Positions 1-10,314 of a stretch of DNA of 64,000 nt are shown one piece after another. Made by a program: the position numbers and the translations under genes. Within the stretch, counting starts at the first letter, position 1. Each line of letters opens with the position of its first letter. The notes under the pieces are model-generated. The model made no database searches. It was given only the letters and a program-made list of their open reading frames with translations, and was not told where the DNA came from. The DNA is from DASUPK01 sp963821705 (GTDB lineage: Bacteria > Actinomycetota > Thermoleophilia > Solirubrobacterales > 70-9), in assembly GCA_963821705.1 (NCBI GenBank), contig CAWGEV010000004.1:1-64000 (forward strand), given 5' to 3'.

Positions 1-1698
1 AAGCTTCCGAGACGTCAATGCCGAAGAACTCGTGATCGTCGCGCGGGGCTGCCTTGGTGAGTCCCAGCAGTGCGACGGTCACAACCTGGCCGGTCACCGC
101 CCGGAACGCGCGGCTACCCAGTCGCGCGAGGATTGACCATGTCGAGTTACGCAATGTTGACTCGCGAACCTTGGCGTATCCAAGCAGCGAAAGCCAGCTT
201 TCGGGAGTCACCATCGCCGTCGATCCATCCCCCGAGCAGAAAGCGAGGTTTCGCTGAATGAAGCAGGTGGCGAGGTCCGCCTTTGCGGCAGGATGCGTGC
301 GCCCGCAAAATTCCTTTAGCTCGTCAGATTGCCTGTTGCGCCCCAGGAACGGCGGATTTGTAGTCACCAGTGTGTAGCGCCTAGCAAGCAGACTAAGCGC
401 CCTCGCTGCACCGGCAGCCGCCGTACCAAAGACGGCTGCGGATGGGTCGGCGATTGATTCGCGCTCAAGGGCCTTCTCAAGCAACGGGGCGACCTCATCG
501 AAGCGGGCAGCTAGAAGCTCGCCGTCAGTCTCACGAAGCGGATCGATCAAGCTGCCGAGGTTGGCCGCGTCCTTGAAGAGCGCATGCAGGGCGCTCGAGC
601 GCGGTCTCGAGGCGCTCATCGCCCTCGGCGAGCGTCTTCCACTCATCGAGATGGCCCGCGACGGCTATTCCCGAGCAGGCGATGTTGGGAGCGGCAGCTC
701 GCGGTAGCCGCCGCTCTTCCAGGCCGCGAGCGCGAGCGCGAACGCAGCGATCTGGGTGCAGCGCGGGTCGAGCTCGAGTCCGAAGAGGTTGTCGCTGAGC
801 ACGGCGTCACCGCTCTCGGCGGGCTGAGGCCCTCCTCTTCCATCCGCATCTGCCGGAGCATCTCGAAGGCCGCCACCAGGAAATGCCCTGAGCCGCAGCA
901 GGGATCCATCACGGTGACCTCGGGGCGCGTCAGGCCAACCCGCGAACTCCCGGCGGCGGGGTGCCCGTCGTCGTCGAAGCGCAGGTACTCGAAGTCCTCG
1001 AGCAGCGGGCGGTCGGGTGGCGAGCGGCCCACCAGGCCCCCAACGAGTTCTCGAGCAAGAAACGCACCATGTAGTGCTCGGTGAACAGCTGGGTCACCGG
1101 GGCATGTCGGCTCCGCCGATCTTGCGCTCGCTTTCGTTGACCTCCTTCTTCTTCTTCGTCTGCCAGTACTGGTAGACCCACCCAAGCGCGTCGTCCGAGG
1201 TGAACACCGCGGCCGGCAGCTCGGCCAGATCGCCTCGAGGGCCTGGCGCCCCTCGGGCGCCAAAGGCAGCGCCAGCGCCGGGTCTTCCGGCGGAAAATCC
1301 CGGCAGCATGCCGGCGGCGAACTCGGCGGCGACCACCCAGGGGTCATCCGAGCCCGCTCCCGGGCGAGCTCCACGCATTCGGCAAGCGAAACCGCCACCG
1401 CGTGGTCGGGGTGGATCAGCAGGTCGTTCTCGGCGAGGAACCGTGCGAACAGCATCCGGTGCCAGTGCTCGTAGGCGGTGTCGGAGGCTGAGGCTCGTGG
1501 CTCCGCCGAGCTGTCGCTCTTTCGCGCGCAAAGCGACTCGAAGCGCGCGCTGCTCGGAGCTCAAGTGAGCTGGGGGACTCTCAGCGCCAACCCCGAGCAC
1601 GTCGATCGCCGCGGCGCAGGCGCGCTCTCGCCGGCGTCTCGAGCTGAGACCACACCGCGCTCTAGGTAGGAGCGCAGGTCTGGGGTGAGGGTCGCCAC
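1..1698 (-). CDS. pglX: BREX adenine-specific DNA methyltransferase PglX (N-terminal part; cut by window edge, frameshifted)
   Basis: N6-adenine methyltransferase of a BREX phage-defence system; it methylates host DNA so that self and phage DNA are distinguished. The GTG start at 1698 lies 7 bases after the brxC stop. The N-terminus has the PglX-like stretch PPAHLSSEQRALRVALRA near 1500-1560. SAM-binding motif I, DPCCGSGHFL, is encoded at 877-906 and the catalytic motif IV, NPPF, at 347-358. The gene runs off the left edge, so the target-recognition half is not seen. The reading frame changes at least twice between 1450 and 600; given the same pattern elsewhere in the window, these are more likely sequencing errors than decay. 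pglZ and brxL would be expected further left. Confidence 0.85.
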
Positions 1699-1705
1699 AG
1701 GCCGG

Positions 1706-4700
1706 CTAACTGATCATCACCGGCCCGTCCGAGACGGCCTTCTCAAGGATCTCCCTTGCCGTCTGGAGATACTCGTCGACATCTTCTTGGCCGGCCAGCT
1801 GAGCGCTCGGAAGCTTGATCGGCTGCGTCTCGCTGGAGCTCTCGCGCGACCGCCAACATGGCGTCCGCCAACGAGGTTCGAACCGCCTGGATTCTTGCTT
1901 CCCACGCCCGTAGCGGATTATGGTCGAGTTCTCCAAGCAATAGCTCGTCACTTTCCCATCTCGAGGGCAGCGGGTTCGTCAAGATGATGCTCTTGCAAGA
2001 TTCGCGTCTTGAGCTCGTCCGAGAGTGACGTCCATCCGTCCGTGGCCTCGAGCTTCGGATCGGGCGCTCTTAACGGCGCGGGACAAGTCTTTATGGAGCT
2101 GCTTCACCCTGGCTCTCAGGGACTCAGAAATCCGCCTTATGAGGGGTTCGAGCGGGTTGGGGTCTTCGAGCACGGTTCGCTGCGCGCGGATCGCCTCCAT
2201 CTGGTCCCGAATGTCAGTCGCCGCGTCCATCCCGTCGCGTGCAGCTAGCAACCGTTCCAGCTTTCCCCCAATCCGGCATGCGCTGGCCGGCCCGATCACG
2301 GTGAGACTTCCAGGCTTCGATTGACGACGTCAGTGAGTCCCGTGGCTCGGCTGCCTCGATTGCACGCTCGGTCGCCGAGAGACCCCGAATGCGCTCCAGC
2401 TCCGGGTCTGTTGGCGGCGATGGTAGGGCGGAGTCCCCGCCGGCTCCCTTAGCAAGGTCAAGTAGAGCCCGCACCAGCTCGCTGCCCTTCGCGACCTCCT
2501 CCCCGCTTGGACAGTCGACGCCCATCTCTTGGCACAGCGCGCGTACCGCAAGCTTCTCATCAGGCTTTGACTGGTCGACCACTCGCGACCCGGAACGTCG
2601 TCACGCCGAGCTTCGAGACGGTGAGCTGCTTAGCGGTTTGCTCAACTCCATCCGCCGTCGCCGTGACAAGCTCGTTTGCGAGAAGGGTCATCAGCGCCGC
2701 CTGGATTCCATCCCGCGGCCAACCGAAGGGGGGGCCAGCGAACTTCTTCACCACTTCGCTCCCCTTCTTGCCCGCTCCGATGTGCACGATGACCTCCCTG
2801 CAGACAGGATGGTCCTTCGCATCCCCTTCGTAGCCCACAGCTTCGAGTGCAGCCGCGTTTCCGTCCCCCGCCCGGTTAAGAACTGTCCCCCAGCCGGCAT
2901 GATCTGCGTCTGGAAACCTTGGGTAGAGCCGGACGACGGCAGCCTCCGCAGCCTTCTCGACTGACGGACCGAGCGCCTCTCCGGCAACGTCAGTTCCACC
3001 CCCTTGGAGAACCAGCGCATCGCGTAGGAGCGTGGCAATCAAGGTGTCTCGCCGCGCGTTTGCTGAGTCCAAGCGCGCCTGCATCGCTCTGCGCGCCTCA
3101 CGGCTCTCGTCCGTGCGCAACTCCTCGAGTATCAATGACCTCTGCAGCGGCGGCCCGGTTGAAAGGGCGCTGGTCACCTCGTCAGCGGAGCGCTTGGGAA
3201 TGTAGACGTAGACCGTCGGGTCCTCCGTGCCACCTTCACCGGCATCCGAACGCACAGTGTTCTCTGTGACTGCCCAACCGTCGCGAACCCAGATCGGGAT
3301 GGAGGAGTTCGACGTCGGGCCGAGCTTCCCGAATTCAAGCTGTGCCTTGCGCGGTGTTTTGGTTTGTCCCTGAAGGATCGAAATCCGACCTACCTCGGTG
3401 GAGACCAAGTCTCGGAGTACCGTGGCGCGTTCGCTTGCGAGTCGCGCCCCGTCGCCACGAATCGTGGCTTCTCGACGCTGGAAGTCGCTCTCCCACTCTT
3501 GGCCTTCGGGGGTCTGAAGGCGATACTCATCGCCAACCTGCATGAGTAAGCCCTCAGCGGCAAGCACGGAAAGGAACTCCGCTATGTCATGTCGCAGGTC
3601 AGCGCTCGCTTTCGGGAGGTCCGTGACAAGCAGATCGGATAGTGAGTCCGGCGTTGCACGCAGGCCGGCATCCGCTCCTTCTTCCCTTGGAAGCTGAGTA
3701 ATAAGAAAGATCGCTCGGCAAAGCCGCGCTTTTAGCTGCCCATCCCTCGTGCCGTCATCAAGCCTGCTGATCTCGTGCGCCACAGTACGAGACAGAACAG
3801 CGCTCTGCTGCATATCGGCCTCGTGGTCGTCGTCGATGAAATCGGCACCGACGACATTGCCTAGTTCCAGGTCGGCCACCCGGCGTGCGGCCTCGTGGGT
3901 CGTCCGAAGCTGAGATCTGAGGAGCCCAGCGCCTCCCTGGTCGACCGCCCTTAGGGCAAGTTCCCAGAACCTGCGTCGCGTGGGAAGGATCGGATAATCC
4001 GGCACTAAGGCTTGTTCATCATTTGGCGATGCCTCGATTTTCGTTCCTTGCAGGTGTCGGTCGATTTCACCTCGGGCGGAGTGCCAGAACCTTCCTAATG
4101 GTCGCCTCCGCATCGGGTTTCTTTTGGAGCACGACCTTCCGAACCACGTCCTCGATGTCCGCATCCTCGAGCGAGATCCCGACAGTGAAGCGATCCTGAA
4201 ATCTGGCGAGTGTCGGGTTTGCTTTCAAAGCGGATTGCCCGGTCCCCACGAAGAGAAGGTTGGAGCCGAGGGCACTTGAGCACTTCTCCACCGTCTCCGA
4301 CCGTCAGCATTACTCTCGGATCGTCGCTGATGAACTGCTGAAGCTCATCCAGCACGACTAGGGTGCACGGAAGCTCGCCTTCAGTGCTGGATTCCAATTC
4401 CAATACCGACCTAGCAGCAGCGAGCAAGTCGTCTTCGCTGATGTCATCTACAGGTGGATACTGCTCCCGCAGCAACTGTCTCGCCTCAGCGTCGTCCTTC
4501 GCGAAGGCGGGAACGGCTTCACAGATAGCGCCACGGAGCTCCGTTGAGACATACATGTCCTGCATCTCGGCTGCGAGCGTCGTTCCTCTCGCCTTGAGAG
4601 AAGCCTCGACCTCGGCAAATTTCTCTTCTCTCCTTAGCCAAATGGAGAGGCGGGCCTGTGGATAGCTCGTTGGCAGCCCCAGCTGCTCCGAAAAGAATCC

Positions 4701-5154
4701 CGAGAAAAGCAAGTCTGAATTTCTCCGCCGCCCCCCGGAGAGTTTCCCCGCCGCTGACCACAGTCCCCCCTCCCGTTTGCCTGCACTAGTGAGCTCGACG
4801 AGCTGATCGGCAACAGCCTCAGGCAGAGTGACCAATCCTCTTGGCGTCGCGCCAGACGGAGCTCTTGATCACTCCACAGGTACTCCAGGACCTTGACGAA
4901 GTGCGACTTACCACTTCCGTAAAAACCGCTCACCCAAGCTGCCGGCTGGGTCTCCCTATCAAGGTTCTGGAGATACGTAGAAAGAATGCGGTCCAATCCC
5001 TCTGCGTACTCGCCCTCACTTACAAAGTTGCCGAGCTCCACTCGAGGACCTTCCATTCCTCTGGGGTTTGAGGGCGACCGACCTTCGCCACACCGTCATT
5101 GGGGAGGGGATGCGTAGTGGGGTCGGTGACGAGCACGTCTTTATTTGTCGTCAT
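1706..5154 (-). CDS. brxC: BREX P-loop ATPase BrxC (multiple frameshifts)
   Basis: Large ATPase of the BREX complex, about 1,150 codons, the usual BrxC length. The ATG at 5154 overlaps the brxB stop (ATGA). Walker A, GFYGSGKSHF, lies near 4895-4924 and Walker B, TLVVLDELQQF, near 4335-4370. The C-terminus, with LPSAQL and VDEYLQTAREIL just before the stop at 1706, matches the typical end of BrxC. The protein is spread over all three minus frames, with shifts near 5040, 4830, 4700, 4290, 4100, 2590, 2300 and 1960. Domains remain in the right order with no missing segment, which argues for indel errors or very recent inactivation. Order brxA-brxB-brxC-pglX identifies a type 1-like BREX. Confidence 0.85.
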
Positions 5155-5709
5155 CGGGCGCGCTCCTCGTCATCGATCGGGATAGCAAGGTAGTTCCAGC
5201 CGTCCCGCGCGTCGAGCAGCCGGAAATTGTGCCCGTCTCGGTCTCCGGGAAGAAGACGAAAAGTCGTCCTTGGATGGATGCATCGATCTCTTCGATCAGG
5301 CCAGAGAGACGGATCGACCCGAGGCCGAATACAGAGCCCGCTCCAAGCAGCCCCACGACTGTGTTCTGGTCTACGTCCGACGCCTCGAACTTGATCGCAG
5401 CATGCCGGCGAGATCCTCCCGGAGATCCTCGAGAGCTGGCTGCAGGTCCTCAGGATGCTCGAAATAGGCATCCCTGTAGCGGTGATTGGCTAGCCACATT
5501 GAGAAGGTGGTCGTAATGTCGACCAGCTTCCAGACATGACCCGCTTCCTTGGTCGCAAGGTCAAACTCGTCAACCCGCCGCCGAAGGCGCCTCTCCTCCC
5601 TTGGGGGATAGACGAGCATCCACACTCGCTCCGGACCGGATAGTCCTTCCTGCCATGGCAGCGCGAGGTGCTGCTCATACGCCTTGAGACGCCTCTCGAT
5701 CATGCTCAT
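5151..5709 (-). CDS. brxB: BREX protein BrxB (DUF1788; two frameshifts)
   Basis: DUF1788/BrxB protein of about 186 codons, the usual family size, with no assigned biochemical activity. The start ATG at 5709 follows the brxA stop directly. The N-terminus (MSMIERRLKAYEQHL) and the C-terminal signature RLLDARDGWNYLAIPI near 5175-5225 are both typical. The frame shifts once near 5400, into IKFEASDVDQNTVVGLL, and again near 5230; total length is 3n+1. Its stop overlaps the brxC start, indicating translational coupling within the BREX operon. Confidence 0.8.
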
Positions 5710-5710
5710 C

Positions 5711-6628
5711 TCAGCTTGCCTCCTCGAGCTCGAACCAGGAGAACTTGACCTCCGTCACGCTCCCAATTGAGCGATAGTCGAGCCACCCTCGTTGTGACGT
5801 GGCCTTGGCTAGCTCCCGCAACGTGTGGTCGGACGCATCCTGTGCGCGCGCATAAAGAGTGGCGAATAGCAGCTCGCCGGCGCTGCCGTCAAGCCCTCCC
5901 AGGAGCATCGCGTAGGCGACGGTCGCGGGGGAGGCGTGGGCTCGGATACGGACCTTGTGCGTGCGGCCCTCCAGGTGTCCAGACTGGGTCCAGGAGGATG
6001 CAGCGTTCCTCCCGATTTTGCCGGCAACAGCCTCCCCATAGCTCCCCGGATATGCGGAAATCATGGCATCCGCGAGATCGCCTGCGCTCACGGTAGTCCC
6101 TGCACGAACACCAAGCACGGCGTCTGCGGTGCCGCGCAATGCAGGATCGCGTGACAGTGCGCAACACATGGCGAGGAGTGGTTGGCCGTCTGGGTCAACG
6201 TCCCAAAGTCTGCGCAGGGAATGGAAGCGCATGTCTCCAGGATCGAGGGCATACAGCTCTCTTAGATACCTGAAGGAGCGCTTCCTGGACGCCTGCGTTC
6301 CCTTACCCAGGATGTTCTCCTCGACGATTGCTGAGCGATAGGAGTCAATCTCCGCATCGGCCGGACAGGAGCCGAGCAAGCGTTGAAGGTCCCGGAGCAT
6401 CATGGTCCGGCTCGTATGGGTCCCGCCGGAGCTTCGGTTGGAGCGGGTACCACCTCCCATAGCGGTTTCCGATGAGGTCGTCACGTTGTTGGCTTCCCGC
6501 ATATCCTGCGCCGAGCCTATTGGGTCGTGCTGCGCCTGCCCTACAAGTGCGGAGCCCTCCGACGCATCCGCAGCAGTTGGCACGTCCTGGTCGGACCCTT
6601 GGCGAGAGTCAAGCGGGAAGCTTCGCAA
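5711..6628 (-). CDS. brxA: BREX protein BrxA-like (DUF1819 family)
   Basis: An intact 305-codon frame in the position of brxA, directly upstream of brxB. The core (RTMMLRDLQRLL, then ENILGKGTQASRKRSFRYLREL, then LLAMCCALSRDP) resembles DUF1819/BrxA, a small DNA-binding BREX component of about 200-240 residues. The first 60-70 residues are low in complexity and polar, so the true start is probably internal, for example near 6410-6500. The listed start overlaps the end of the upstream DUF4268 gene by 20 bases. Family assignment rests on context plus these motifs. Confidence 0.7.
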   Translation of the reverse strand: MRSFPLDSRQGSDQDVPTAADASEGSALVGQAQHDPIGSAQDMREANNVTTSSETAMGGGTRSNRSSGGTHTSRTMMLRDLQRLLGSCPADAEIDSYRSAIVEENILGKGTQASRKRSFRYLRELYALDPGDMRFHSLRRLWDVDPDGQPLLAMCCALSRDPALRGTADAVLGVRAGTTVSAGDLADAMISAYPGSYGEAVAGKIGRNAASSWTQSGHLEGRTHKVRIRAHASPATVAYAMLLGGLDGSAGELLFATLYARAQDASDHTLRELAKATSQRGWLDYRSIGSVTEVKFSWFELEEAS

Positions 6629-7603
6629 CCCAGGGCCCTAGTGCGGCTTCCAGTCGAATCATCAAGTCGATGGCGGCATCGTGAACCTTCGGCCAGTCCT
6701 CTTCGGGCGTCTGATAGCCGCCCAGCTCGACCAGAGCGCGAACTCGGCACGCCCGCTTTCCCTCCAGTGCCTGCCACGAAAGGGGTCCCCCAAAGGCCTT
6801 CTCAATCTCGCCTTTGTGAGTTTCGAGAGCCCGAATGATCTTGAGGTTCTCCTTCCCAAGCCCCTGGCCGCGGTCGATGTACAGCTCAACCATCGTCGCG
6901 TCCCGCCGCGTGACGTAGTTGTAGGTGAGTCCGGCTTTGCCCGCTCCAGTGCCGATCCACGAATAGCGACCCGGGGAGATATTGGCGTGGAGTCGAGTCT
7001 TCTCTTTGGCTCGCTCGAGCAGGGCAGTCCACCATTTGAGTCGAATCTCGTAACGCTCGCCAAATTCTTTCTTCGAGGCGCCCACTTGGCGTGTTTCCTC
7101 GCTTGGTCCTACGATCAGAGTCAGGAGTGGGGCCGCGGGTGAGTCGGCGATCTTGATTGCCTCAACTTTGAACAGATAAAAGGCTGCCGACGACGACTCG
7201 TTGAGCCAACCAATTGCCCGTATGTGCTCGGGCCTTGGCTCACTGACAATCCAGATAGCCGTCCTTGCCTCCATTGCGGTGAGATAGGTGATCAGCTTGC
7301 CTAGGTGGTCGTGGTTGCTCTTTTCGAGCTGGTTCTCGATCACGACTGGATTGCCGGCGTCATCCTCGGCGACGAGATCTACGTTGAAATGGCCGGCGGC
7401 GCGCTCCCGCTCGACGTTCTCGAGATTGATCTCGAGCATCTCGTTGAGAACGTCGACGTTTTCCTCAAGCCACGAAGTGAAGTCCAGGGCCTTGGTTTCC
7501 AGACCTCCCTGAGCGAGACTCGGCTGATCTTGCCGATTGCCGCAGGGTCCACGGGCTCTGCGAGCCCTTGAGAAGCCTCAGGGTTTGAGATCTGCTCCAT
7601 CAC
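6609..7603 (-). CDS. DUF4268 domain protein, possible PD-(D/E)XK nuclease (one frameshift)
   Basis: Begins MMEQISNPEASQG at 7603 and continues through REVWK; the frame then shifts near 7500 to ALDFTSWLEENVDVLNEMLEI and stays open to 6609. The length is 3n+2, fitting one lost base. The middle contains VDLVAEDDAGNPVVIENQLE, an acidic-residue/E-x-Q arrangement seen in DUF4268 proteins and reminiscent of PD-(D/E)XK nuclease cores. The C-terminal half (RYEIRLKWWTALL, RDATMVELYIDRG) matches the DUF4268 domain. Such proteins often sit in defence islands. Here it is the first gene of the BREX run, so it may be an accessory nuclease; that role is inference. Confidence 0.7.
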
Positions 7604-7812
7604 TAGACCACAGTCAGCAGTGGGGCGGTGGTTTCGGCGTCGGGATCCAGAGCTGCGCCAACCCTAGGATAGGGCTCGGATCCGTAGAGAAGCGGGCCGT
7701 CGTGAGCAAGCCGGCGACTAGTCAAAGGGAGCACGGGTTGTTCAACGGTAAATGACTGCATAGGGGCCAAACGCTATGCCAGAGAGAGACATTCGTCGCG
7801 CCGGCATCCCGA

Positions 7813-8331
7813 TCACCGCCCTCCCGACTGCTCCAAGAACGCACTTAGATCTTTGATCAGCAAAATCAGGTGTAAAGGGTCGGTCGGAGACTCCTCAAAA
7901 CCAAACTGGTGGTACCAGCCCTTTGCCGCCGGCGTCAAGGCGTGCACAACAAGGGCGCGAATTCCAACCTCTTTAGCTACCTGAGCAGTTCGTAGGAGCG
8001 CATCTTGCAAGAGGGATCGACCGATCCCGGCCCCCTGATGGCTTTCGTCGACCGCAAGACGCCCCAAGATGACGACAGGGGTTGGTCTATCTGTTGGCTG
8101 GCCTTTGAGCAAGCGCTCCGTTGCATCGGCTGAGGCAACCTCTCCTACCGTCAGCGCGTAGTACCCGACGACGCGGACACCGTCGGGAGTGGTAACGAAC
8201 GTTCGCGCTGTTCCAACCCCCTCGGCGTGACGTGCATAGCGCTCAAGCCATACATCAAGCTCTGGCTCCCCGCACGAGAAACCGTCGCTTTTGTGTTTTC
8301 CACGTAGGGCTTCAGGCTTTGAGTACGCCAC
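7813..8331 (-). CDS. GNAT acetyltransferase toxin, TacT-like
   Basis: A 172-residue GNAT enzyme. In TacT-type toxin systems the enzyme acetylates aminoacyl-tRNA and blocks translation. The acetyl-CoA loop QGAGIGRSLL follows the strand GRLAVDESH, and WYHQFGFEES near the C-terminus carries the conserved Tyr of this toxin group. The start is a GTG at 8331, 12 bases after the stop of the DUF1778 gene, the standard antitoxin-toxin layout. It is co-transcribed with the antitoxin from the operator at 8645-8663. A TA function is well supported by pairing and size, but the target tRNA cannot be read from sequence. Confidence 0.88.
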   Translation of the reverse strand: MAYSKPEALRGKHKSDGFSCGEPELDVWLERYARHAEGVGTARTFVTTPDGVRVVGYYALTVGEVASADATERLLKGQPTDRPTPVVILGRLAVDESHQGAGIGRSLLQDALLRTAQVAKEVGIRALVVHALTPAAKGWYHQFGFEESPTDPLHLILLIKDLSAFLEQSGGR

Positions 8332-8343
8332 CAGGGCGTGGGC

Positions 8344-8631
8344 CTAATCCTCGAAAACGCTTGGCTTCGAGAACAATTCCTTTAGTTCCTCCGGCACCTG
8401 AGGAGGCCGGTCCAGCAGCTCATTGAACCGCTGCCACTCGGCTTCATTCAACGTGAAGCGCTTACGATCGGCAAGAACCCGTTGGGCCTCAGTAAAGGCA
8501 GCATGCCGGATGAAGGTCGTCAAGTTGACTTCGCAAGCAGCGGCAGCGGCACGCACGAGCTCATCCTCATGTTCGGCGGCACGCAAGTTCCAGCGCTGGG
8601 GTCGGGATGCTTCCTTGTTTTCCACTGCCAT
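8344..8631 (-). CDS. DUF1778 ribbon-helix-helix antitoxin, TacA-like
   Basis: A 95-residue DUF1778 protein, partner of the GNAT toxin just downstream. The N-terminal RHH segment RWNLRAAEHEDELVRAAAAA is followed by NLTTFIRHAAFTEAQRVL, the characteristic DUF1778 helix. The C-terminal tail (FTLNEAEWQRFNELLDRPP) is the part that normally wraps and neutralises the toxin. Such antitoxins also bind their own promoter; an inverted repeat with an embedded -10 element sits 14 bases upstream. Confidence 0.88.
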   Translation of the reverse strand: MAVENKEASRPQRWNLRAAEHEDELVRAAAAACEVNLTTFIRHAAFTEAQRVLADRKRFTLNEAEWQRFNELLDRPPQVPEELKELFSKPSVFED

Positions 8632-8644
8632 CTCGCTCAGTAGT

Positions 8645-8663
8645 GTACAGACATTGTATGTAC
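8645..8663 (-). promoter_or_regulatory. Operator/promoter of the DUF1778-GNAT toxin-antitoxin operon
   Basis: Perfect 5-base inverted repeat GTACA...TGTAC (8645-8649 and 8659-8663). Between the arms, read on the minus strand, is TACAAT (8653-8658), a good -10 hexamer. It lies just upstream of the antitoxin ATG at 8631. A repressor bound to the arms would cover the -10, fitting autoregulation. No clear -35 at ideal spacing. Confidence 0.55.
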
Positions 8664-8773
8664 TACGAAGGATGTCGTCCTCAAACTAGCTTGCTGACAG
8701 AAACGCATCCGATCCTTCGACAAAATCACCTATCGCGTCCTGTCTGGGCAGCTCGGTACCGGCGGCGCCCTTG

Positions 8774-9012
8774 TCAGCTCTTGACCACGTAGAAATCCGG
8801 CCCATCGGCTTGATTCAAGCGCTCAGCTTCACTCTGGGCTTCGTTGCGTGACGCGTAGCGGCTAACGACTTCTCCGCTCGCTGAGTTGCAAACACGAATG
8901 GAAGGCGACTTCCTGGTAGGAACTGGCTGGGAGGCAGATCTTGTTGCGTTATTTCGCGATTGATGCCATACCGAAAGGGATCGCCTTTGCGCTGATAGTC
9001 GAATTTGCTCAC
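8774..9012 (-). CDS. Possible small protein (frameshifted, tentative)
   Basis: Two half-frames suggest one small protein of about 79 residues. The N-terminal half starts with GTG at 9012 (VSKFDYQRKGDPFRYGINRE). The C-terminal half, in another frame, reads SIRVCNSASGEVVSRYASRN, then EAQSEAERLNQ, and ends DFYVVKS with a stop at 8774-8776. The composition of the second half is protein-like: polar, Ala/Glu helix, aromatic end. A shift near 8900 is needed to join them. No family recognised; it could also be two unrelated fragments. Confidence 0.3.
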
Positions 9013-9078
9013 TTGGCCACGCCCCACAATTGGTTTGCTGAAAGGACGATCTGATGGTAAGGCCTTTGGCAGCCCTGC

Positions 9079-9405
9079 CATCCCGCTCCCCATGCCCCGC
9101 CGGTCCGACCTCCGCAACGTCGCGTCATCCCTCACGTCGACCACGGCAAGACGACGCTCGTCGACGCCATGCTCTGGCAGTCCGGGGCGTTTCGGTCGGG
9201 CCAGGACGTGGCCGAGCGGGTCATGGACTCCACGGATCTCAAGCGGGAGAAGGGAATCACGATCCTCGCCAGGAACACGTCCGTTCGCTACGGGGAGACC
9301 AAGCTCACCATCATCGACACGCCCGAGCATGCTGACTTCGGTGGGGAGGTCGAGCGCGGGCTGACGTTGGCCGACGGGGTGCTGCTCCTCGTCGACGCGT
9401 CCGAA
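9079..9405 (+). pseudogene. Truncated, decayed copy of typA 5' end
   Basis: About 327 bases that match 12514-12841 (upstream edge and first ~105 codons of the complete typA) with roughly 23 differences by eye, about 93% identity. It begins MPRRSDLRNV, loses one base near 9127, and would change the switch motif DTPGH to DTPEH. Similarity stops abruptly at 9405, in the middle of the GTPase domain, so no functional protein can be made. It is the left partner of a partial direct repeat that encloses the restriction-modification cassette. Confidence 0.85.
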
Positions 9406-9512
9406 GCGCGCCACGCAGATGTCGGTCGCCGGGGAAACCGGATGCCACCCATGGGCGCCACCCCTACCCCAAACGTGGGACAACGACAAGGGCTTAGAAC
9501 CGTCTTTACGGC

Positions 9513-10314
9513 TTACTCGTCTGGGCGCTCTCGGTAGGACGCGAGCTCATCGTCCGAGAGATCCTCGCTGTACACGAGGCGATAGTGGCGCTCGGAGACG
9601 ACACTGACCTTCCCTTCGATCTGCTCGAAGTCGAAGAGGGCGATTAGATCGACTTCCATGAACTGGGCAGCGACCGGGCGACAGATCAGCTCGGGGAAAA
9701 TGGTGCGAGCAAAGCGCAAAGTCCTGCCCAATCTGCACGGTGCTTAGGCGATCAGTCCCACCTTTGGCCTGCACTGGGAATACAAAGTGCGCACCACGCC
9801 TGTCTACGCCCACGTAGATCTCGTCGGTTTCAACTTGTCCCATGTCAGGGACCGTGGTTCTCAGATGATTCTGCAGCGAGTAGCACGTAACCCCGGTGAA
9901 AATGTCTATGAGGCGGTTGTATCTGACGGTCGCGAGCAGTGCCTGCTCATCGCTAAACGCGTATCGGTAGATGACGCCGGGAGTGGGGGCATCCAGGATC
10001 TTCGTCTCACTCAAGCTCCGGTTCGGCTCGATGAGGCCCAGCTCGACCGCCCTAAACACGTATTTCGCCCGCCCGGCACCCTCGATGATCCAGACAAGCC
10101 CTTCGGGAGCCTGGTCTTGAATCGACTTAGGCATGGGGACCCGATAGCGAAGGCTGTACACGACGTCCCCTAGGTTCTTTGGGAGCTCGATCCCTAGCGC
10201 GTCAGCGGCCTCGACAATGTCGTCGCGCTCAAAAGGGACTTCGGTATCGCCGTCCCTATAGCGCGAGGAGAAGATGTGCTCGATGATCGCCGGGTAACGA
10301 GCAGTCGAATTCAT
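9513..10314 (-). CDS. Type II restriction endonuclease, PD-(D/E)XK-like (one frameshift)
   Basis: Starts MNSTARYPAIIEHIF at 10314, directly after and in frame with the methylase. About 266 residues. A likely DNA-binding segment (KNLGDVVYSLRYRVPMP) comes first. ETDEIYVGVDRRG and then FPVQAKGG form an E...D...QxK arrangement, a plausible PD-(D/E)XK core with Gln replacing the second acid. The frame shifts near 9725 to RFARTIFPELI and ends SYRERPDE at 9513; the length is 3n+1, one extra base. Pairing with a C5-methylase and a Vsr gene supports the assignment. The recognition sequence is unknown, and the family is not one I can name precisely. Confidence 0.65.

Noticed and set aside
1..6. AAGCTT at the first six bases and GGATCC at the last six, suggesting a cloned restriction fragment
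   Set aside because: Possible, especially with the insertion-error pattern, but each 6-mer is frequent by chance and the window may be cut arbitrarily; no vector sequence is visible.
9079..9405. A second functional TypA
   Set aside because: Frameshifted, G3 motif damaged, and similarity ends after about 105 codons.
8815..9489. 224-codon minus-strand frame across the typA fragment
   Set aside because: Most of it is antisense to the decayed typA copy; only its last part, after the GTG at 9012, may be real and is listed separately.
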